Assembly: GCF_030056665.1 (NCBI RefSeq)
Contig: NZ_JASHIG010000078.1
From: Flectobacillus roseus
GTDB lineage: Bacteria > Bacteroidota > Bacteroidia > Cytophagales > Spirosomataceae
Direction: 5' to 3' (one strand)
DNA: 7,553 nt
In this document: one piece after another, positions 1 through 4,738 of the stretch
How the letters are laid out: each line of letters begins with the position of its first letter
How positions within the stretch are numbered: position 1 is the stretch's first letter
Program-made: the position numbers and the translations under genes
The notes under the pieces: model-generated
What the model saw: only the letters and a program-made list of their open reading frames with translations
What the model was told of the DNA's origin: nothing
Database searches by the model: none

Positions 1-174
1 AGATTTAGAGTACTTGCCATTGAAGGCAAAAGAAGTACCAATTCAGATATCCAAGTAGGTGAAACTTATGTAGGCGAAGCAAACGACCTACGAAATAGAG
101 TGTATTACACCGATGAGGCAGGTGACGATTGGATATTCTATGTTGATGACACTTGCGAAATAATTGACCTATGA
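1..174 (+). CDS. 3' end of a small unrecognised protein gene (partial)
   Basis: An open frame enters from the window edge and gives 57 residues before a TGA stop at 172-174. The visible part is polar and strand-rich, with a VGETYVGEA stretch, a YYTDEAGDDWIFYVDD stretch and a final EIIDL. Alternating hydrophobic residues and Gly/Asp turns suggest a small beta-barrel (SH3-like) fold. Short proteins of this look are common in Bacteroidota accessory regions, but I cannot name a family. The stop overlaps the ATG of the next frame as ATGA at 171-174, the usual sign of coupled translation, which supports both frames. The N-terminus is outside the window, so full length and function cannot be judged. 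Confidence 0.6.
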   Translation, partial: RFRVLAIEGKRSTNSDIQVGETYVGEANDLRNRVYYTDEAGDDWIFYVDDTCEIIDL

Positions 175-644
175 ACCGAGTAGGCATATTGATAAACTTT
201 CATGAGTATAATGCCCTCAGGGCTTATACTCATCGTGAAAATAGAATGATAGAGGCTTATTATAAAAAGCAGAATTCAACATCATTTTGGATACTTGACC
301 CAAGCCTGATTGTAGCTTCGCTCTTTCATTCTCATTTTGAGTACGAATATAAAGAATCTGACTATGGCGACAGTATAATGAAATTTCAAATCCATGAAGC
401 GATGGCGCTCTCAAATGCACTATCTACGCTAGGTGAACCCATATTCGAAAACTTACACACTAGATTAAGCCAAGAAATAGCCAAATGGAAACCCTCATTT
501 AGCGCTTTGACTTTTGAGAATTGGTACAATAACCATAGGCATGGCTATAAACACGAATTTGGAGAGTTTGACCAACTAGATGAAATATACTTGGATGTTT
601 TCCAACAATCATTTATCGAAGAAAATTTTAAGGACGATTTATAA
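171..644 (+). CDS. Unrecognised 157-aa protein with DPSLIVASLFHSH motif
   Basis: I do not recognise a family. The protein is soluble-looking, with no signal peptide or membrane segment, and is rich in His, Tyr, Phe and Glu. Residues 43-55 read DPSLIVASLFHSH. The same 13 residues are encoded in the broken copy at 2400-2615, with only synonymous DNA differences, so this motif was under selection. The ATG at 171 overlaps the previous stop as ATGA. An alternative in-frame ATG at 246 would give 132 aa and would leave the strong hairpin at 202-233 outside the coding region; similarity to the second copy begins only near residue 42, so it does not settle the start. The frame ends 7 bases before a repeat unit (651-711) that also follows the broken copy. 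An orphan member of a duplicated accessory family, such as an immunity-type protein, is possible but is only inference. Confidence 0.7.
   Translation: MNRVGILINFHEYNALRAYTHRENRMIEAYYKKQNSTSFWILDPSLIVASLFHSHFEYEYKESDYGDSIMKFQIHEAMALSNALSTLGEPIFENLHTRLSQEIAKWKPSFSALTFENWYNNHRHGYKHEFGEFDQLDEIYLDVFQQSFIEENFKDDL
202..233 (+). repeat. Strong inverted repeat (14-bp stem, 3-nt loop)
   Basis: The left arm at 202-216 pairs with the right arm at 220-233 over 14 bp with one bulged T at 212; the loop is TCA at 217-219. The inner pairs are GCCC/GGGC. No T-run follows, so it does not look like an ordinary intrinsic terminator. It lies either inside the start of the 171-644 gene or, if translation begins at the in-frame ATG at 246, 12 bases upstream of that start, where it could control translation. 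Confidence 0.7.
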
Positions 645-650
645 TCTAAA

Positions 651-711
651 CACCCTGTAGAATTCAGCCACTCTACAAGGCTGACCAATGGTTGATAATA
701 AAAATGGCAAT
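651..711 (+). repeat. Junction repeat I, copy 1, with intergenic hairpin
   Basis: This 61-base segment is nearly identical to 2622-2684: three substitutions plus a two-base length difference in an A/T tract. It holds a hairpin: ACCCTGTAGA at 652-661 faces TCTACAAGGC at 672-681, with loop ATTCAGCCAC. One mismatch and a changed last pair weaken it relative to copy 2. The repeat continues into the conserved start context CCAATGGTTGATAAT. Similarity also extends leftward into the end of the preceding gene (about 630 onward). The unit therefore spans gene end, hairpin and next gene start. Confidence 0.85.
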
Positions 712-925
712 ACACAGAAAAGAAGAAACAAAGGATTATTCAAAAGGCTTTGCAGAGGGAAGCTACGAATGGATAATGGAGTTAAAAATTAAGCGACTCC
801 GTCTGGAGAAAGAAAAACTGGAAAAGAGAATAAATGAAATTTATCACGAACTCACAGAAATACTATTTCCAGAATGTACTGGAGCAGATAAGGGAGAAAC
901 ACAAGCAAAACAAAATGAAAAATAA
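704..925 (+). CDS. Small charged coiled-coil protein, 73 aa, unrecognised
   Basis: From the ATG at 704 the product is 73 aa. Residues of about 26-52 (MELKIKRLRLEKEKLEKR and following) are strongly charged with a heptad-like pattern, so a coiled coil is likely. The tail has ADKGETQAKQNEK. The ATG at 704 is preferred over the in-frame TTG at 692. The upstream ATG at 688, which corresponds to the start of the 2659 gene in the second repeat copy, is out of frame here because of a length change in the A/T tract, and opens only a 34-codon frame. The last 11 bases overlap the next gene's start. The last 20 or so residues resemble the tail of the next gene's product (F-E-ADK-TQAK pattern). No function can be assigned. 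Confidence 0.6.
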   Translation: MAIHRKEETKDYSKGFAEGSYEWIMELKIKRLRLEKEKLEKRINEIYHELTEILFPECTGADKGETQAKQNEK

Positions 926-930
926 TCAAG
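866..930 (+). repeat. Junction repeat II, copy 1
   Basis: This 65-base segment aligns without gaps to 1317-1381, with 49 of 65 bases matching by hand count. In both copies the first part encodes the end of a gene in the same reading frame (F.E....ADK...TQAK). The ATG of the next gene falls at the same offset, followed by MKNNQ here and MTNKQ in the second copy. The repeat therefore joins a gene end to a gene start. Confidence 0.75.
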
Positions 931-1364
931 AAGCAGTTGAAAGATTTGACCAAGCTCGTGGAGCTAAAATTAACAGACTTTTTTGGATTGCTGGTTCATT
1001 AGAAAATAGTGATTTAAAGGATTTGTTGAACGATGATATGGAAGAGTATGATTTTGAGATATGCTTTCCAGAAGTGTTCAATTCAGAGTATTTTAATGAT
1101 TACAAGGATAATGATGAACTCATACAAGCCTTAGTGGATTTCAGAAAGTTTGGACTGCTTGCAGAGATTTTCGTTCCTGAAGCTGACTGTTTTAGATACG
1201 AAAATAACAAACCTGTTTCTTGGTCTACTCATCAAGGAATTTACAGAGTTAAGTATGTGTATGAAGAAACGCTTGATAAGCTAATGCTTAAAATTGAAAA
1301 AACCGCCGCAATGGTTTTTAGAGAATATATTGAGGCAGACAAGAAAAAAACACAAGCGAAATAG
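915..1364 (+). CDS. Unrecognised acidic 149-aa protein
   Basis: Start chosen at ATG 915, because the open frame further upstream lies within the preceding gene and the same offset in junction repeat II carries the start of the following gene. The protein is acidic and soluble, with no signal peptide or membrane segment. Visible features are an N-terminal helix (EAVERFDQARGAKINRLFWI), an acidic stretch with NDDMEEYDFEICFPE, a segment FGLLAEIFVPEADCFRY, and a C-terminal helix ending in EADKKKTQAK. I recognise no family. It overlaps the gene before it by 11 bases and is followed after one base by the next start, so the three genes 704-1728 are probably co-translated. Small acidic proteins in duplicated arrays are often immunity-type proteins, but no toxin is visible here, so that is speculation. 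Confidence 0.75.
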   Translation: MKNNQEAVERFDQARGAKINRLFWIAGSLENSDLKDLLNDDMEEYDFEICFPEVFNSEYFNDYKDNDELIQALVDFRKFGLLAEIFVPEADCFRYENNKPVSWSTHQGIYRVKYVYEETLDKLMLKIEKTAAMVFREYIEADKKKTQAK

Positions 1365-1381
1365 AATGACAAATAAGCAAT
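1317..1381 (+). repeat. Junction repeat II, copy 2
   Basis: Second copy of the segment at 866-930, same length and no gaps. It encodes the end of the 915-1364 gene (FREYIEADKKKTQAK) and the start of the 1366 gene. Of the ten differences in its last 47 bases, seven are transitions. Confidence 0.75.
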
Positions 1382-1728
1382 CGTACCAAAGTACAGGCAA
1401 GTTGTTGCTCAGGGTAATATTATCTCCATTCATTTTTCTGTATGGTTGTATTTGGGTAATAGCCTTTACTTTTTTTCCATTACCATTGGTACTTATTTAT
1501 AGTATAGCAGGTTTAGTATTTGAACCAATTATCTGGTTATTATGCAAGTCTGGTGTTGAAATAGAAAGCTTAGAGCCATTTTTTGACGATCCAAATAACA
1601 GTAAATCTACTGGTCATCTTATAGGAATAACTTTTTTTATTTGGTATCCATTCTTTCTAGCATTCTGGTTTGTAAAATATGCTGTCATCTACAATGCCAA
1701 TATTCCACACAACAAGAATTTACGATAG
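1366..1728 (+). CDS. Small multi-pass membrane protein, 120 aa
   Basis: The start at ATG 1366 lies one base after the previous stop (TAG 1362-1364); the longer upstream frame is a shadow of the preceding gene. A short polar N-terminus is followed by a long hydrophobic block at about residues 13-58, likely two transmembrane helices (with FLYGCIWVIAFTFFPLPLVLIY and EPIIWLL segments). A polar loop with EIESLEPFFDDPNNS follows, then a third hydrophobic stretch at about 85-108 (GITFFIWYPFFLAFWFVKY). No cleavable signal peptide, catalytic motif or family signature is visible. It is the last gene of a tight three-gene run and is followed by a 127-base gap containing the hairpin at 1775-1839. Role unknown; a membrane partner for the two soluble proteins encoded before it is possible. 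Confidence 0.75.
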   Translation: MTNKQSYQSTGKLLLRVILSPFIFLYGCIWVIAFTFFPLPLVLIYSIAGLVFEPIIWLLCKSGVEIESLEPFFDDPNNSKSTGHLIGITFFIWYPFFLAFWFVKYAVIYNANIPHNKNLR

Positions 1729-1774
1729 CAATAGTACCAACCAAGTACATACTTTAGTCGATTTTACTTCATTC

Positions 1775-1839
1775 TTGCTACCAATTTCAAACGGATCAGC
1801 TCTGCGGCCACAACGTAGAGCTCTGAAAATTGGTAGCAA
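1775..1839 (+). repeat. Long two-storey inverted repeat between genes
   Basis: The outer stem is 13 perfect bp: TTGCTACCAATTT at 1775-1787 with its complement at 1827-1839. It extends by two pairs past a bulged A. The inner stem is 9 pairs: AGCTCTGCG at 1798-1806 with CGTAGAGCT at 1814-1822, including one G-T wobble, around loop GCCACAA. The sides between the stems are unequal: 8 bases (1790-1797) against one (1823). It ends 16 bases before ATG 1856. The tail after it is T-rich but has no clean T-run. It could be a regulatory RNA fold, a weak terminator or a folded recombination site. Confidence 0.75.
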
Positions 1840-1855
1840 TTTAATTTATCTGAAG

Positions 1856-2056
1856 ATGGCGAAACTTAATAAGCTGGAGAAGCAAATGTTTTTAGAAATC
1901 TATGAAAAATGTACCTATCAGATTGAATATGGGCTTGAGGATACAATAGCTGGTTCTGATGATGTCCCAGAGGAACAACCTTATATCAAAGCAGATTTGG
2001 AAAAGCTCTCACATATTAAAATGCTTAATAACTGGATTCTAACGTATTGCAAATAA
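1856..2056 (+). CDS. Small unrecognised protein, 66 aa
   Basis: The frame is open further upstream, but that part crosses the preceding gene's end and the hairpin, so ATG 1856, 16 bases after the hairpin, is the sensible start. The product begins MAKLNKLEKQMFLEIYEKC and ends KMLNNWILTYCK. It looks like a small helical, soluble protein with an acidic middle (LEDTIAGSDDVPEEQ). There are two cysteines (19 and 65) but no metal-binding spacing. Twelve bases separate its stop from the ATG of the 2068 gene. No family recognised. Confidence 0.55.
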   Translation: MAKLNKLEKQMFLEIYEKCTYQIEYGLEDTIAGSDDVPEEQPYIKADLEKLSHIKMLNNWILTYCK

Positions 2057-2067
2057 ATATAAGTCTA

Positions 2068-2391
2068 ATGAAATATCTATTCATTTTAATTCGTAAAATT
2101 CTCCTTTTTACTCGAGATACAATTTGGCTCTTATTAGAAAGAGTTTATAAGTGCACATACAAAACTATTTATTTCATCTGGCATCTGAAACTAGATGTTT
2201 CTAAGCCACTCAAAATATACGATGGCCCATTTTATTCTTATAGAAGTCTTTCAGACTTCTATTCAGATATTCCTATGATGTTTAAGTTAGAATGTAAAAT
2301 ATGTTCAAAGGACTGCGGAGAAACAACGTCCTTCAAATGTTCAGAGATTTATACTTGTAGAGAGTGTTCCAAAAGCTTAAAACAGAAATAA
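2068..2391 (+). CDS. Membrane-anchored protein with C-terminal zinc-ribbon-like cysteines
   Basis: The start at ATG 2068 gives 107 aa; the upstream TTG at 2047 overlaps the previous gene and is less likely. The N-terminal 40 residues are hydrophobic and aromatic with scattered basic residues (MKYLFILIRKILLF, then IYFIWHL), giving one or two membrane-associated helices. The C-terminal part has CKIC at residues 76-79 and CREC at 97-100, with further cysteines at 83 and 91. Paired C-x2-C knuckles about 20 residues apart are the usual pattern of a small zinc ribbon. This fold is seen, the metal is inferred, and the function is unknown. The coding region contains a perfect short hairpin at 2240-2262, and a broken gene copy begins just after its stop. 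Confidence 0.65.
   Translation: MKYLFILIRKILLFTRDTIWLLLERVYKCTYKTIYFIWHLKLDVSKPLKIYDGPFYSYRSLSDFYSDIPMMFKLECKICSKDCGETTSFKCSEIYTCRECSKSLKQK
2240..2262 (+). repeat. Perfect short hairpin inside a coding region
   Basis: ATAGAAGTCT (2240-2249) and AGACTTCTAT (2253-2262) are exact complements around a TTC loop. It lies in the middle of the 2068-2391 gene, where the product reads YSYRSLSDFYSD. No T-run follows. Significance uncertain. Confidence 0.6.
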
Positions 2392-2399
2392 ATGGAAGT

Positions 2400-2615
2400 A
2401 GAATCGACCCAAGCCTAATTGTAGCATCGCTCTTCCATTCACATTTGCAGCATTGGTTTGACCAACATGACTATGGAATTTCAAATTCATAAAGCTATGG
2501 AAACCCTCTCTAAATGCTTTAATATAGTAGTATCCCAAATCTGGTTATCAACGGATATTTAGAGAATGAACTACTGGTCGAAATGCTACAACAACCCCTT
2601 AAGGAAGATTTTTAG
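2400..2615 (+). pseudogene. Broken second copy of the 171-644 gene
   Basis: The segment encodes IDPSLIVASLFHSH and then, after eight changed residues, DYG, matching residues 42-66 of the 171-644 product. Relative to the intact copy, about 14 bases are missing just after the shared CTATGG, which shifts the frame into a TAA. The other frame resumes as MEFQIHKAM (compare MKFQIHEAM in the intact copy) and soon meets a TAG. A third piece ends LQQPLKEDF-stop, matching the intact ending (FQQSFIEENFKDDL). The N-terminal 41 residues and much of the middle are absent. This explains the 267 bases between 2391 and 2659, which contain no intact gene. Confidence 0.85.
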
Positions 2616-2621
2616 CAAGTA

Positions 2622-2684
2622 CACCCTGTAGAATTCAGCCACTCTACAGGGTTCACCAATGGTTGATAATAATAAAATGGCAAT
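2622..2684 (+). repeat. Junction repeat I, copy 2, with perfect hairpin
   Basis: Second copy of 651-711. Here the hairpin is perfect over 10 bp: ACCCTGTAGA at 2623-2632 with TCTACAGGGT at 2643-2652, loop ATTCAGCCAC. It ends six bases before ATG 2659 and follows the broken copy of the same gene that precedes copy 1. An in-frame ATG at 2677 corresponds to the ATG at 704 in copy 1. Confidence 0.85.
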
Positions 2685-2865
2685 TTTAGTTTACTTAATG
2701 ACTTTTGTAGGGATATTCCTATCAATTTTAATATTCTTCATTTTAACTTTCTTTGTTCAAACCGATGTGTCAGTGTTTTATTCATCTATTTTTCTTATAT
2801 CATTCAATGTTTTAGAATTTAAGTATTATAGCAAAAATCAACCACTCTCAAATAATAACCAATGA
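2659..2865 (+). CDS. Small two-helix membrane protein, 68 aa
   Basis: The product is almost wholly hydrophobic: one segment at about residues 8-32 (ILVYLMTFVGIFLSILIFFI) and a second at about 38-55 (VFYSSIFLISFNVLEF), with a short polar tail. This predicts two transmembrane helices with a tight turn. The stop TGA at 2863-2865 overlaps the esterase ATG at 2862 as ATGA, so the two are probably translated together. Start ATG 2659 lies within junction repeat I; ATG 2677 is an alternative giving 62 aa. Holin-like proteins have similar size and topology, but nothing else here supports that. A membrane partner of the anchored esterase is the more natural guess. Confidence 0.7.
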   Translation: MVDNNKMAILVYLMTFVGIFLSILIFFILTFFVQTDVSVFYSSIFLISFNVLEFKYYSKNQPLSNNNQ

Positions 2866-4043
2866 AAATCATATCACCAAAAAACAAACAACCCTTTCAG
2901 CGTGACAATACTGATAATGCGACTATAGCCTTAAATGGTATTATAGAAAATGGAAATAAAACCTTGAAAATCATCGCTACGCCTATCAATGGTGGGGTTG
3001 CTTATGAGAAAAAGGTCACTTCCACAACAAATGAATTTCTTACTTACATTAGGCTTGAAAAAGGTCTCTACGAAATTAAGATTAGTAATAACAAAGAAAA
3101 TGCCTCCATTATCATAGCAGTAGGAGATATTTATACAATTATTGGACATAGCTTCACTGTTGGATGGGGAGCTAACTATTGTAAAGATGAACGTGTCATT
3201 ATCCCTGCATCAAGTTTTAAGGATATGACAAATCAATATTATTACACTGATACTGCATTTATATCTCTAAAAGATTTTAGCGAATCTACGGCGACTGACT
3301 ACTTAAATATAAAGGATGATATTGAGTTCTGGCAAAAAAGAGGGATATGGGGAAAATTAGGGGATTTATTAGCTTCAAAAAACAATTGTCCTGTAGCATT
3401 TATCAATGCTGGTTTCGGTGGCTCTACACTCAAGCAGTGGGAGCTTTCAGCGCTCAAACAGCCCTTTGCACATTCATTTGTTGATTCATCTCGAAGGATG
3501 CCTATCATCAAGTTGCTAAACGTCTTAAAGTACATCATCCCTCAAACAGGCATTAAGAGAATACTCTGCATACATGGTGATAACGATATGGCTCTTACCA
3601 ATTCTGCTGACGAAATAGCGCAACACTATAAAACGATTATTGATACCGCACGACTAGAAAGCAACTTGCCTAATTTACCATTTATGCTAGCAACATCCGC
3701 TACCGACGTCGATAATCACAAAGGCATTGTCGATGGTACATTGATGGCTATTGAGCAAAACCAAAATGTAGTGAAAGGACCAGACATCTATAAATATGGA
3801 AATGAGTATAGACTAGAGGATAAACTACATCTAAATCTGGAGGGAGAGACTAAGGCAGCAGAGGATTTTGCAGAGTTGTTAGTACACAGTACTAATGAGC
3901 CATTTTCTTTAAATAGAGATATTAAAATGCCTATCGTGAAAGAAAAGAGCTTATTGAATATGTTCTTACTATTTCTCCTTGCACCAATTATTTTTATAGT
4001 CCTTTTATTGATTGGCACTAAGCAAGTGGAAACCAGTGATTAG
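2862..4043 (+). CDS. SGNH-type (sialate-O-acetylesterase-like) hydrolase with C-terminal membrane anchor
   Basis: The 393-aa protein starts with a beta-rich domain of about 85 residues (MKIISPKNKQPFQRD, then ...ALNG...), like the Ig-like front domain of carbohydrate O-acetylesterases. The hydrolase part follows with the expected blocks in order: GDIYTIIGHSFTVGWG with candidate nucleophile Ser97 (usual form GQSN), INAGFGGSTLKQW at 181-193 (oxyanion glycines), CIHGDNDMA at 236-244 (usual form HQGEsD), and DKLH at 320-323 giving the candidate Asp320/His323. Residues 364-385 form one strong transmembrane helix, followed by only a few polar residues. There is no N-terminal signal peptide, so the enzyme would be tail-anchored with its catalytic domain facing the cytoplasm unless it is exported in another way. 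The probable reaction is removal of acetyl groups from a sugar; the substrate is unknown. Translation is coupled to the membrane protein before it, and a terminator follows. Confidence 0.75.
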   Translation: MKIISPKNKQPFQRDNTDNATIALNGIIENGNKTLKIIATPINGGVAYEKKVTSTTNEFLTYIRLEKGLYEIKISNNKENASIIIAVGDIYTIIGHSFTVGWGANYCKDERVIIPASSFKDMTNQYYYTDTAFISLKDFSESTATDYLNIKDDIEFWQKRGIWGKLGDLLASKNNCPVAFINAGFGGSTLKQWELSALKQPFAHSFVDSSRRMPIIKLLNVLKYIIPQTGIKRILCIHGDNDMALTNSADEIAQHYKTIIDTARLESNLPNLPFMLATSATDVDNHKGIVDGTLMAIEQNQNVVKGPDIYKYGNEYRLEDKLHLNLEGETKAAEDFAELLVHSTNEPFSLNRDIKMPIVKEKSLLNMFLLFLLAPIIFIVLLLIGTKQVETSD

Positions 4044-4063
4044 TTATAGCTAGTATAATTAAC

Positions 4064-4102
4064 TTACAAAAGCCTCTTAAATTCGTTTAGAGGCTTTTGT
4101 AA
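4064..4102 (+). terminator. Bidirectional intrinsic terminator
   Basis: TTACAAAAGCCTCT at 4064-4077 pairs exactly with 4089-4102 over 14 bp, around a short A/T-rich loop that can pair further (AAA/TTT). The A-run on the left arm and the T-run on the right arm make it work in both directions. It sits between the stop of the esterase (4043) and the stop of the convergent HTH gene (4123). Confidence 0.9.
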
Positions 4103-4122
4103 ATTGGCATTGGATTTCGTAA

Positions 4123-4314
4123 CTAATTTACACATAGCCTTACCTGAAACACCCTCTCCAAAAGCGCTATTTCCTCCCCATAAAAAGTGTTACGTTCATA
4201 AAAAAATGATGGAAGCTTTGTGCGGAGTCCCCCTTTGTTAATGTGGCGATTAAATGTAGCTCTACTTTCGCAATTAAGTATAGTCCTAATTTCTTTTTTT
4301 GTAATACCTCTCAT
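4123..4314 (-). CDS. Small helix-turn-helix DNA-binding protein, 63 aa
   Basis: The - strand product begins MRGITKKEIRTILNCES and continues RATFNRHINKGGL, then FYERNTFYGEEIALLERVF. The helix, turn and second helix (KKEIRTIL-NCES-RATFNRHI) is the usual look of small HTH regulators in Bacteroidota (an 'S.rTf.R.i' recognition helix). The gene stands alone, converges on the esterase with a shared bidirectional terminator, and diverges from the 4515 operon. The shared upstream gap contains four 11-bp repeats, so it is well placed to control that operon and itself. At 63 aa it is short but complete. An excisionase- or plasmid-control-type role is also possible. Confidence 0.65.
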   Translation of the reverse strand: MRGITKKEIRTILNCESRATFNRHINKGGLRTKLPSFFYERNTFYGEEIALLERVFQVRLCVN

Positions 4315-4332
4315 TGGTCTAAAGTTAGAATT

Positions 4333-4376
4333 GTTTCAAAAGCGTTTCATTAGTGTTTCAAAAGCGTATCAGGGCT
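4333..4376 (+). promoter_or_regulatory. Four tandem 11-bp repeats (GTTTCA-N5), probable operator or centromere-like site
   Basis: The units start at 4333, 4344, 4355 and 4366. Units 1 and 3 are identical (GTTTCAAAAGC), unit 2 is GTTTCATTAGT and unit 4 is GTATCAGGGCT. Eleven-bp spacing puts each unit on the same face of the helix. They lie 19-62 bases upstream of the HTH gene start, in the 200-base gap (4315-4514) divergent from the 4515 operon. I found no clear Bacteroidota promoter (TTTG ... TAnnTTTG) in this gap. The rest of the gap holds nothing else I can name. Binding by the HTH protein or by the ribbon-helix-helix-like protein is inferred. Confidence 0.75.
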
Positions 4377-4514
4377 TGCGTACGAAGTGTAGCCATCACA
4401 CCTTTACAAAAAAAGGCAGATGCTAACTAAAGAGAGGATGAGTGAGGTTTTTGTAGTATCTCTGGAAAAGACTATCAAAAATACACTTTTTCTCTCTTCT
4501 AAACAACTACGAAC

Positions 4515-4736
4515 ATGACTGATATTGTAGTAAATGCTCAAGAAAACCTTGATGATGAAGCAATCAGAAATCAGAAGTCTGAACAATTAAGACAACACCT
4601 CTCTGCTATCAATACACTCTCCAAAGAATTGAATGATTTAGGTCTTGCTGTCAATATTTTTGACACTGAAGATGAAGACAATAATGTCATTTCAAATCCT
4701 GTAACACTCATTGCGGAAATTTCAAAACCATACTGA
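4515..4736 (+). CDS. Small helical protein, 73 aa, first gene of the operon
   Basis: The product starts MTDIVVNAQENLDDEAIRN. Residues of about 13-43 are a charged helix (KSEQLRQHLSAINTLSKELNDLG) likely to form a coiled coil. A short acidic piece follows (IFDTEDEDNN), then a hydrophobic end (VTLIAEISKPY). There are no cysteines, signal peptide or membrane segment, and I recognise no family. Its stop (TGA 4734-4736) is two bases before the ATG of the DNA-binding gene, so the two are probably co-translated. Small proteins in this position can be antitoxin, adaptor or accessory binding proteins, but nothing in the residues favours one of these. The leader is A/T-rich without a Shine-Dalgarno sequence. 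Confidence 0.7.
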   Translation: MTDIVVNAQENLDDEAIRNQKSEQLRQHLSAINTLSKELNDLGLAVNIFDTEDEDNNVISNPVTLIAEISKPY

Positions 4737-4738
4737 TA

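Noticed and set aside
688..792. 34-codon frame starting MVDNKNGNTQ
   Set aside because: It shares its start with the duplicated junction but soon enters the shadow frame of the 704-925 gene; the product has no resemblance to the gene that uses this start in the second copy.
1..2700. Integron gene-cassette array
   Set aside because: There are small genes with hairpins and repeats, but no repeated attC site, no GTTRRRY/RYYYAAC core boxes and no integrase in view. Kept only as a comparison for the hairpin at 1775-1839.
4427..4514. Bacteroidota promoter for the 4515 operon
   Set aside because: There is a TTTTTG at about 4448-4453, but no TAnnTTTG element at the expected distance, so no promoter is called.
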